The notes below the pieces were generated by a model. The model was not told where the DNA came from. It saw only the letters and a list, made by a program, of their open reading frames with translations, and made no database searches. A stretch of DNA of 64,000 nucleotides from contig NZ_SLWN01000005.1 in the NCBI RefSeq assembly GCF_004342025.1, forward strand, positions 124,001 through 188,000, in the 5' to 3' direction. The translations under genes were made by a program, and so were the position numbers. Source of the DNA: Kribbella steppae. GTDB lineage: Bacteria > Actinomycetota > Actinomycetes > Propionibacteriales > Kribbellaceae. Positions 8,807 to 14,748 of this stretch are shown one piece after another; the first letter of the stretch is position 1; each line of letters starts with the position of its first letter.

Positions 8807-9724
8807 GTGCCAGAACAGCGGAGAGGCTTCGTCTACGGCCTTTCCGCGTACCTGGTCTGGGGTCTGTTCCCGCTCTACTGGAAGCTGCTGGACCGCTCCG
8901 GCGCGATCGAGGTGCTGGCCCACCGGGTCCTCTGGTCGATGGTGACGATCGCCCTGCTGGTCGTCGTACTGCGGAAGTTCGGCCGGGTGAAGGCGGTCCT
9001 GCGGGACCCGCGGCGGCGGTGGCGATTGATCGCGGCGGCGGTGCTGATCTCGGTGAACTGGGGCACCTACATCTGGGGCGTGCAGAACAACCGGATCGTG
9101 GAGACGTCCCTCGGTTACTTCATCACGCCGCTCTTCACCGTGCTGCTCGGCGTCCTGGTGCTCAAGGAGCGCCTGCGGACGGTGCAGTGGGCCGCGCTCG
9201 CGATCGCCTTCGTCGCGGTGATCGGACTGACGATCGAGAACGGCCGGCCGCCTTGGGTCGCGCTCATCCTGACCTTCTCGTTCGGGCTGTACGGGCTGGC
9301 GAAGAAGCAGGCCGGCGCCGGGGCGATCGAGGGGATGGCGATCGAGACCGCCACCGTCGCACCGGTCGCGCTCGCGGCAATCGTCGTACTGGGTGCGCAG
9401 GGGCAGTCGACGGTCGCGGACAACGGCGTCTGGTACCTGATCGTGCTGCTGCTGGCCGGGCCGATCACGTCGGTCCCGCTGATGCTGTTCGGCGCGGCCT
9501 CGACCCGGGTGTCGATGACGACGCTCGGGCTGCTGAACTACATCACGCCGAGCATGCAGTTCGCGCTCGCGGTGCTGCTGTTCCACGAGGCGATGTCGCC
9601 GATGCGGTGGGCAGGCTTCGGGCTGGTGTGGTTCGCGCTGGCGATCTTCACCTGGGACACGATGGCGCACCGGCGCCGGATCCAGTCGCTCGAACGGGCC
9701 GCGATGACCGCCTCCGCAGTGTGA
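8807..9724 (+). CDS. rarD: EamA family transporter RarD
   Basis: The 305-residue protein has about ten membrane segments. Its start (GFVYGLSAYLVWGLFPLYWK) is diagnostic of RarD, and AHRVLWS, NWGTYIWGV and LNYITPSMQFALAV also fit. RarD proteins belong to the drug/metabolite transporter superfamily; the phenotype first linked to the name is chloramphenicol sensitivity, and the true substrate is uncertain. I chose GTG at 8807. TAGGCT at 8794-8799 lies seven bases upstream, which suits a leaderless message, and no Shine-Dalgarno sequence is present. An in-frame ATG at 8759 would add 16 residues unlike the family. Confidence 0.88.
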   Translation: MPEQRRGFVYGLSAYLVWGLFPLYWKLLDRSGAIEVLAHRVLWSMVTIALLVVVLRKFGRVKAVLRDPRRRWRLIAAAVLISVNWGTYIWGVQNNRIVETSLGYFITPLFTVLLGVLVLKERLRTVQWAALAIAFVAVIGLTIENGRPPWVALILTFSFGLYGLAKKQAGAGAIEGMAIETATVAPVALAAIVVLGAQGQSTVADNGVWYLIVLLLAGPITSVPLMLFGAASTRVSMTTLGLLNYITPSMQFALAVLLFHEAMSPMRWAGFGLVWFALAIFTWDTMAHRRRIQSLERAAMTASAV

Positions 9725-9770
9725 CTGTTCGATTTCTCCTTGCTACTGAGGGCAACCTAAGCCTTATGAC

Positions 9771-9792
9771 GTTCACCTGACCTTCACTCAGT
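9771..9792 (+). promoter_or_regulatory. Candidate PHO box (PhoP-binding direct repeat)
   Basis: Two adjacent 11-bp units, GTTCACCTGAC (9771-9781) and CTTCACTCAGT (9782-9792), match the actinobacterial PHO-box pattern of 11-bp repeats with a TTCAC core. A weaker third unit may follow (TACCGCCTGGC). The box ends 16 bases before a -10-like TAGGGT (9809-9814), which itself ends seven bases before the phoX-like GTG. That geometry fits an activator covering the -35 region. PhoP is known to activate alkaline phosphatase genes on phosphate starvation in Streptomyces; control here is inferred. Confidence 0.65.
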
Positions 9793-9808
9793 TACCGCCT
9801 GGCCTCCC

Positions 9809-9814
9809 TAGGGT
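9809..9814 (+). promoter_or_regulatory. Candidate -10 box of phoX-like gene
   Basis: TAGGGT fits the TAnnnT pattern and ends seven bases before the GTG at 9822, pointing to leaderless transcription. There is no good -35 hexamer at 17 bases; the PHO-box-like repeat occupies that place, as expected for an activated promoter. Confidence 0.45.
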
Positions 9815-9821
9815 CCCGGGC

Positions 9822-11894
9822 GTGACCAAGTTCCTGCCGCTGATCAGCCAGATCGGCACCCGCCACGGGTCCCGAAGCTTCCGCACCTGCGAACTCAAGT
9901 GCGCCAACCAGTGTGACCACCCGGAGCCGAACACCTCCGGCAACGAGCACATCCAGACCGTGATGCGGTCCGCGTTCTCGCGCCGCAACGTCCTCAAGGT
10001 CGGCGCAGCCGGAGTCGCGGCCGCCGGAGTCGGCGCGCTCGCGGCCAACCTGACCCCCGCGGCCGCCGACCAACCGGTCGGTGCCGGCTCCGGCGGCGAG
10101 AGCGGTAACGGCGCCTTCCCCGGCTTCGGCAAGCATGGTGCGCTGACGCATAGCGTCGTACCGCCGAACCGCAAGGACGACATCGTCATCCCGCACGGCT
10201 ACGAGCAGGGCGTCATCATCGGCTGGGGCGACCCGGTCGAGTCCGGCGCGCCGACGTTCGACGCGTACAAGCAGACGCCCGAGGCGCAGGCCAAGCAGTT
10301 CGGCTACAACAACGACTACACGATGATCGTGCCGCTCCGCGACGACCGGAAGGCACTGCTCGTCTGCAACCACGAGTACACCGACGAGAACCTGATGTTC
10401 CCGACCGGCAAGTACGACCAGAAGACGATCGCTCGCATCGGCCTGGCCGCCCACGGCATGACCGTCGTCCAGATCGAGCGCGTCGGCCGCAGCGGCCAGT
10501 GGCGCCGGGACAAGCAGGGCTCGAAGTACAACCGCCGGATCACCGCCACCACCAAGTTCGAGGTCACCGGCCCGGCCGCGTCCGACCCGCGGGTCGGAAA
10601 GGTTGCCTACGGCACCTTCGGCAACTGCGCCGGCGGCGTCACCCCGTGGGGCACCATCCTGTCCGGCGAGGAGAACTTCAACGGGTACTACGACGTGTCC
10701 GGGACCGTCCCGGCCGAGTACGTGGACAGCTACAAGCGGTACGGCGTACCGACGACCGTGACCAAGTCCGCGCGGGAGTGGAGCACCGTCGACCCGCGGT
10801 GGGACCTGAGCAAGACGGCGACCGAGGTGTTCCGGGCCGGCTGGATCGTCGAGGTCGACCCGTACGACCCGAAGGCGGCGCCGAAGAAGCGGACCATGCT
10901 GGCCCGGCTCAAGCACGAGGGTGCGACCACCACGATCACCGCCGACGGGCGGATCGCGGTGTACCTCGGCGACGACGAGAAGGGCGAGTACATCTACAAG
11001 TTCGTCTCGGCCGGCAAGTACGACTCCGACAACCGGCGGAAGAACTTCGGCCTGCTCGACGAGGGCACCCTGTACGTCGCCAAGTTCACCGGCGACGGCA
11101 CGGCGGACGGCCTGTACGACGGAGTCGGGCAGTGGATCCCGCTGACCACGGACAAGAAGTCGTTCATCGACGGCATGTCCGTGCAGGACGTGCTGATCAA
11201 CACCCGGTTCGCGGCGGACAAGGTCGGCGCGACCCGGATGGACCGGCCCGAGGACGTCGAGCGCAACCCGGTGAACGGCCGGATCTACGCCGCGCTGACG
11301 AACAACGACAACCGGGGTGCGAAGTTCCCGGCCGACGAGGCGAACCCGATCGTCACGTCGCACACCCGCGACACCCTGGACGGGCCGCTGATCGAAAAGG
11401 CCGGCAACCGGAACGGGTACATCCTCGAACTCAGCGAGGAAGGCGATGACGCGGCCAAGACCGGCTTCTTCTGGACGCTCTTCCTGGTCTGCGGCGACCC
11501 GGCCGCGCAGGAGACGTACTTCGGCGGCTTCGACAAGACCAAGGTGAGCCCGATCTCGTGCCCGGACAACGTCAGCTTCGACGGCTCCGGCAACCTGTGG
11601 ATCTCCACCGACGGCAACGTGCTCGGCTCCAACGACGGCATCTTCACCGTCCCGGTGGCCGGCCCGAACCGCGGTCAGGTCAAGCAGTTCCTGTCCGTGC
11701 CGTTCGCTTCGGAGGCCTGCGGCCCGTTGGTGTCGGAGGACGACAAGACCGCGTTCGTCGCTGTTCAGCACCCGGGTGAGACCGACGACGCGACCTTCGA
11801 GAAGCCCACCTCGACCTGGCCGCACACCCACAAGTACCCGCGTCCGGCGATCGCCTGCGTCTGGCGGCGTGACGGCGGCCGCGTCGGTAGCTGA
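9822..11894 (+). CDS. phoX: PhoX family (DUF839) Tat-exported alkaline phosphatase
   Basis: The 690-residue protein belongs to the PhoX/DUF839 family of calcium- and iron-dependent phosphatases that release phosphate from organic esters outside the cell. A Tat signal is visible: SRRNVLK at residues 53-59, then an Ala/Gly-rich hydrophobic stretch. The 50 residues before it, including CELKCANQC, are typical of actinobacterial members. Downstream motifs include WGTILSGEENFNGYY, RPEDVERNP and SPISCPDNVSFDGSGNLWISTDG. A PHO-box-like repeat lies upstream. The final four codons and stop fall inside the first copy of a 21-bp tandem repeat, so the C-terminus may be variable. Extracellular phosphomonoesterase is the likely role. 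Confidence 0.88.
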   Translation: MTKFLPLISQIGTRHGSRSFRTCELKCANQCDHPEPNTSGNEHIQTVMRSAFSRRNVLKVGAAGVAAAGVGALAANLTPAAADQPVGAGSGGESGNGAFPGFGKHGALTHSVVPPNRKDDIVIPHGYEQGVIIGWGDPVESGAPTFDAYKQTPEAQAKQFGYNNDYTMIVPLRDDRKALLVCNHEYTDENLMFPTGKYDQKTIARIGLAAHGMTVVQIERVGRSGQWRRDKQGSKYNRRITATTKFEVTGPAASDPRVGKVAYGTFGNCAGGVTPWGTILSGEENFNGYYDVSGTVPAEYVDSYKRYGVPTTVTKSAREWSTVDPRWDLSKTATEVFRAGWIVEVDPYDPKAAPKKRTMLARLKHEGATTTITADGRIAVYLGDDEKGEYIYKFVSAGKYDSDNRRKNFGLLDEGTLYVAKFTGDGTADGLYDGVGQWIPLTTDKKSFIDGMSVQDVLINTRFAADKVGATRMDRPEDVERNPVNGRIYAALTNNDNRGAKFPADEANPIVTSHTRDTLDGPLIEKAGNRNGYILELSEEGDDAAKTGFFWTLFLVCGDPAAQETYFGGFDKTKVSPISCPDNVSFDGSGNLWISTDGNVLGSNDGIFTVPVAGPNRGQVKQFLSVPFASEACGPLVSEDDKTAFVAVQHPGETDDATFEKPTSTWPHTHKYPRPAIACVWRRDGGRVGS

Positions 11895-11966
11895 GGTTTC
11901 CGAGTCGGTAGCTGAGGTTTCCGAGTCGGTAGCTGAGGTTTCCGCATCGGTAGTTGAGGTTTCCGC
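11883..11966 (+). repeat. Tandem repeat, four copies of 21 bp, spanning the phoX stop codon
   Basis: Four head-to-tail 21-bp units start at 11883, 11904, 11925 and 11946. The first two are identical (GTCGGTAGCTGAGGTTTCC then GA), the third differs at its last base and the fourth at two further positions. The stop TGA of the phosphatase gene (11892-11894) lies in unit one. Because 21 is a multiple of three, a different reading frame through the array encodes a heptad-like VAEVSES repeat, but no gene in that frame is credible. Confidence 0.9.
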
Positions 11967-11998
11967 GAGAGGCCCGGTGCTGCGGCGCCGGGCCTCTT
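11967..11998 (+). terminator. Hairpin terminator downstream of phoX
   Basis: A perfect 10-bp stem, AGAGGCCCGG (11968-11977) with CCGGGCCTCT (11988-11997), encloses a 10-base loop. The T-run is short, which is common in high-GC actinobacteria. It separates phoX from the Rrf2 gene; its end overlaps the next -35 box. Confidence 0.75.
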
Positions 11999-12033
11999 GA
12001 CTGTGGCTATTCAGGATGTCTAGTATCCAGAAT
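11997..12033 (+). promoter_or_regulatory. Promoter and operator of the Rrf2 regulator gene
   Basis: TTGACT (11997-12002), an 18-base spacer and TAGTAT (12021-12026) form a good promoter, with the ATG at 12034 seven bases after the -10 (leaderless). An inverted repeat, ATTCAGGAT (12009-12017) and ATCCAGAAT (12025-12033), differs from perfect symmetry at one position and straddles the -10 box. A closely similar element lies at 12633-12658 at the start of the exporter gene, so both are probably bound by the Rrf2 protein. Confidence 0.65.
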
Positions 12034-12516
12034 ATGAAGATGAACGAAGGCGTCGAGTGGGCGATGCACAGCTGCGTGAACCTCAGCTGGGTGCCCGGCG
12101 AGGCGGTGACCGCCAAACGACTCGCCGCCTTCTACGACCTCCCCACGGCGTACCTGAACAAGCAGCTCCAGGCACTCACCCGGGCCGGCATCCTGTCGTC
12201 CGTCTCCGGACCCAAGGGCGGCTTCCAGCTCGCCCGGGATCCGCGCAACATCAGCCTGCTCGACATCGTGGTCGCGATCGACGGCGGCGACGATGCGTTC
12301 CGGTGCGCCGAGATCCTGAAGGACGGTCCGGGCGCCGATCCGCACGCCGACTACCGCAAGATCTGCCTGGTGTCGCAGGCGATGCGGGCGGCGGAGCTCA
12401 ACTACCGACGCGAACTGGCCGGCCAGTCCATCGCCGACATCGTCACCCGGGTCGAGGAACAGTTCCCCGCCGCCCCCGAGAACGCCCGCCGCTGGTTCGC
12501 CAACCTCAAATCCTGA
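12034..12516 (+). CDS. Rrf2 family transcriptional regulator
   Basis: This 160-residue protein has the Rrf2 winged helix: VTAKRLAAFYDLPTAYLNKQLQALTRAGIL recognition region followed by the wing GPKGGFQLARDP. Cysteines sit at 14, 91 and 111 from this start. The last two lie where Fe-S members (IscR, NsrR) carry cluster ligands, but the spacing is wide and the third ligand is missing. It therefore looks more like the YwnA-type group that may sense thiol-reactive or other small molecules. I chose ATG 12034 because a strong promoter points to it; ATG 12016 lies inside the operator and upstream of the predicted transcription start. It probably represses itself and the MFS-cupin genes. Confidence 0.85.
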   Translation: MKMNEGVEWAMHSCVNLSWVPGEAVTAKRLAAFYDLPTAYLNKQLQALTRAGILSSVSGPKGGFQLARDPRNISLLDIVVAIDGGDDAFRCAEILKDGPGADPHADYRKICLVSQAMRAAELNYRRELAGQSIADIVTRVEEQFPAAPENARRWFANLKS

Positions 12517-12573
12517 CTCCAGCTCTACCTGAGTCCTCCTCACGCTTCTTCCTGCCTCCTTCCCTCCTTGTTT

Positions 12574-12625
12574 CTTCAACACTTCCGCCACCACCTCCCC
12601 TTCTTGCTCCTTCAACACTTCCGCC
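12574..12625 (+). repeat. Direct repeat in a pyrimidine-rich intergenic tract
   Basis: A 16-base sequence, CTTCAACACTTCCGCC, occurs at 12574-12589 and again at 12610-12625. It lies in a strongly C/T-rich stretch (about 12530-12625) between the Rrf2 gene and the exporter gene. Role unknown; it could bind a regulator or simply be a slippage duplication. Confidence 0.7.
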
Positions 12626-12632
12626 GGAGTTG

Positions 12633-12658
12633 ATTCTGGATGTTGAATATCCATAATA
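12633..12658 (+). promoter_or_regulatory. Second copy of the Rrf2-type operator, at the exporter start
   Basis: ATTCTGGATGT at 12633-12643 and TATCCATAATA at 12648-12658 repeat the layout of the element at 12009-12033 (ATTC-A/T-GGATGT, four bases, TATCCA-G/T-AATA). The core GGATGT-n4-TATCCA is identical. It overlaps the ATG at 12640, so bound repressor would block transcription through the start of the exporter gene. Confidence 0.65.
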
Positions 12659-14052
12659 AGTCCCTGGTCCTGGCACTGCTTGCCTTCGCCCAGCTGATCA
12701 TCGCGATCGACTACACCATCGTGTTCGTCGCCGTCCCCGACATCGGCCGTGAACTCGGTTTCGCCGCCCACAACCTGCAATGGGTGGTCAGCGGCTACGC
12801 CGTCGCGTTCGGCGGCTTCCTGCTCCTCGGCGGCCGGATGTCCGACCTGCTCGGCCGTCGCCGCATGTTCACCCTCGGCCTCTTCCTGTACGGCGTTTCG
12901 TCGCTGGCCGGCGGGTTCGCGACCTCACCCGAGTTGCTGGTCGGAGCCCGTGCGGTCCAAGGCTTCGGCGGTGCGGTCCTGGCACCCGCCGTACTGTCGC
13001 TGATCGGCACTCTCTTCGCCGAAGGGCGGGAACGCAACCGCGCGTTCTCGATCTGGGGCGCCGCCGGTGGCAGCGGAATGGCGCTCGGCTCGCTGCTCGG
13101 CGGAGTACTGACGCAGTCCTTCGGGTGGCCGGCCGTGTTCTTCGTCAACGTCCCGCTGGCCGCGGTTGGTGTGGTCGCCGGACTGCTGCTGATTCCGACA
13201 GATGCGTCCGCGCGGAGTGACCGCCGGTTCGACGTACCAGGTGCGGTGACTGCAACGGCGGGGATCACGTCGATCGTGTTCGCCCTGGTCCAAGGTCCGG
13301 CGACCGGATGGAGTGGGCTGAGTGTGCCGGCTGCTGTCGTCGGCGTCGTACTGCTGGCTGTCTTTGCACTGATCGAGATCCGGTCGGCGGATCCGTTGAT
13401 GCCACTGCGATTGCTGGGGATCCGGAACCTGCGGACCGGCGTTGCTGTCATCACTCTGTTCGCTGCGACGTTCGGACCGTTGCTGTACTTCGAGACCGTC
13501 TACTTCCAGGACGTACACGGATACAGCGCTTTGCAGACCGGGCTCGCGTATCTCGTCCCGACAGTCGCGATCTTCGTCGGCGCCAACCTCGGCGGTCGGC
13601 TGGCGACCCGCTTCGGACTGCATCTGACGTTGGCCATCAGCCTCGGAGTTGGCGCCGTGGGCACGGCACTCCTGGGATTCGGCCTGTCGACCAGCGCGTC
13701 GTACGCCGTACTCATCCCAGGACTGTTGATCCTGGGACTCGGCCAGGGCAGTTCTTTCACCATCATGTACGCCGCGGCGTCCACAGGTGTCGCCAACGAG
13801 TACCAGGGCATTGGATCCGGGATGGCGTCGACCGGTCAGCAGATCGGCAACGCAGTCGGCCTCGCCATCCTGGTCGCGATCGCCAACCAAGGCGTCGACG
13901 GTCTCACCGGTGACGCCCTCCGAACCGCCACCACTCACGGCCTCCGCGTCGCCGTACTCCTCACCGCCGGCGGCATCATCCTCACCGCCGCACTGGCCCT
14001 CACCGCCCGCAAGACTCCGGCACCGGCACTCGTCGATGCCGTCAGCAACTAA
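12640..14052 (+). CDS. MFS transporter, DHA2 (EmrB/QacA) family
   Basis: The 470-residue protein has about 14 membrane segments and the DHA2 pattern. TM1 contains QLIIAIDYTIVFVAVPDIG, then LQWVVSGYAVAFGGFLLLGGRMSDLLGRRRMF (motif A), GARAVQGFGGAVLAPAVLSLI (motif C-like) and GMALGSLLGGVL. It is a probable proton-coupled exporter of hydrophobic compounds. The ATG at 12640 has GGAG at 12626-12629 and lies inside the Rrf2-type operator; no later ATG or GTG fits. The cupin gene follows after 18 bases and is probably co-transcribed. Induction by the ligand of the neighbouring Rrf2 regulator is the likely control. Confidence 0.88.
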   Translation: MLNIHNKSLVLALLAFAQLIIAIDYTIVFVAVPDIGRELGFAAHNLQWVVSGYAVAFGGFLLLGGRMSDLLGRRRMFTLGLFLYGVSSLAGGFATSPELLVGARAVQGFGGAVLAPAVLSLIGTLFAEGRERNRAFSIWGAAGGSGMALGSLLGGVLTQSFGWPAVFFVNVPLAAVGVVAGLLLIPTDASARSDRRFDVPGAVTATAGITSIVFALVQGPATGWSGLSVPAAVVGVVLLAVFALIEIRSADPLMPLRLLGIRNLRTGVAVITLFAATFGPLLYFETVYFQDVHGYSALQTGLAYLVPTVAIFVGANLGGRLATRFGLHLTLAISLGVGAVGTALLGFGLSTSASYAVLIPGLLILGLGQGSSFTIMYAAASTGVANEYQGIGSGMASTGQQIGNAVGLAILVAIANQGVDGLTGDALRTATTHGLRVAVLLTAGGIILTAALALTARKTPAPALVDAVSN

Positions 14053-14070
14053 CTCACCAGGAGCTCAACC

Positions 14071-14529
14071 ATGAAGCCTGTACTGATCCGCGCCACCGAC
14101 GCCGAGACCCTGCCCGCAAGCGGCGTCACCCTCTTCGCCGACGTCCCCGACACCGGCGGCCACCTGACCAGCCACCGCTCGATCTTCAAGCCTGGCAAGG
14201 AAGGCGCTCCCCCGCACCAGCACAAGGAGGCCTCTGAACTCTTCTTCGTTTTGACCGGCTCCCTCCGCGTCCTGACCGGCGACGACATCATCCTGCTGAA
14301 CCAGGGCGACTTCCTCGTCGTACCGCCGAACACTCCGCACGCCTTCGAAGCCGCCGGCGATTCCGACACCGAAGTCCTCTTCGTCCTCACCCACGCCAAA
14401 CCCCGCTTCGACTACTACCGCCTCCTCGAGTCCGTCTACCGAGGCGAAACCCCGCCCGCCGAACTAGCCAAGACCAGCGACCTCTACGACAACCACTACG
14501 TAGAAAGCCCCACCTGGCAAACCCGCTAG
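14071..14529 (+). CDS. Cupin domain-containing protein
   Basis: The 152-residue protein has a single cupin barrel. Motif 1 is PPHQHKEASELFFVLTGSLRV, giving His, His and Glu metal ligands, and motif 2 is PPNTPHAFEAAG, giving the third His. The C-terminal 40 residues (YRLLESVYRGETPPAELAKTSDLYDNHY) are those of cupins that often accompany quinone or aromatic compound genes. It may be a small dioxygenase or isomerase modifying the compound exported by the upstream transporter; this is inference from the operon. The ATG has AGGAG nine bases upstream. A perfect hairpin follows the stop. Confidence 0.85.
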   Translation: MKPVLIRATDAETLPASGVTLFADVPDTGGHLTSHRSIFKPGKEGAPPHQHKEASELFFVLTGSLRVLTGDDIILLNQGDFLVVPPNTPHAFEAAGDSDTEVLFVLTHAKPRFDYYRLLESVYRGETPPAELAKTSDLYDNHYVESPTWQTR

Positions 14530-14537
14530 CCCAGACT

Positions 14538-14565
14538 GCCCAGCCGGCCCCTCACCCGGCTGGGC
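14538..14565 (+). terminator. Hairpin terminator after the cupin gene
   Basis: GCCCAGCCGG (14538-14547) pairs perfectly with CCGGCTGGGC (14556-14565) around an 8-base loop. It begins nine bases after the cupin stop. No T-run follows, but position and stability fit termination. Confidence 0.65.
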
Positions 14566-14647
14566 ACTGTCGCAGCTGTCTAGCGGAAGAGCCGGAGCCC
14601 CGGCGCGCCTACCAGATCTCGGCCTTGCTGCGCACGCGTCTTGCTGT

Positions 14648-14681
14648 CTGTGGACAACCAGGGGACGAAGCCTGTGGACAA
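14648..14681 (+). promoter_or_regulatory. Two DnaA-box-like direct repeats upstream of the HNH gene
   Basis: CTGTGGACAA occurs at 14648-14657 and 14672-14681, 24 bases apart. The reverse complement contains TTGTCCACA, the DnaA box sequence used at actinobacterial origins. A hairpin-like element follows at once. With only two boxes and no dnaA or dnaN nearby this is not an origin; it may recruit DnaA as a regulator or be a family-specific upstream element. Confidence 0.6.
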
Positions 14682-14708
14682 GAATCCCTTGAAAATAAGG
14701 GGATTCTC
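14682..14708 (+). repeat. Imperfect AT-rich inverted repeat
   Basis: GAATCCCTT and AAGGGGATTC face each other around GAAAAT, with one unpaired base in one arm. The element is A/T-rich for this genome. It lies between the DnaA-box-like repeats and the HNH gene start and could be an operator or part of the promoter. Confidence 0.5.
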
Positions 14709-14748
14709 GGTTTGAGAACTGTCGGTGGGGATGCCTAGGGTGGTCGGC

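Noticed and set aside
11883..11966. CRISPR-like array
   Set aside because: The 21-bp units are contiguous with no spacers and there are no cas genes.
12016..12033. ATG at 12016 as start of the Rrf2 gene
   Set aside because: It lies between the -35 and -10 boxes of the best promoter; the ATG at 12034 is seven bases past the -10.
9792..12116. A long open frame on the minus strand antisense to phoX (774 codons)
   Set aside because: Its product is low-complexity Val/Arg/Gly/Asp sequence typical of an antisense shadow of a high-GC gene; the plus-strand protein has clear PhoX and Tat motifs.
14648..14681. Replication origin
   Set aside because: Only two DnaA-box-like sequences, no dnaA, dnaN or AT-rich unwinding element nearby.
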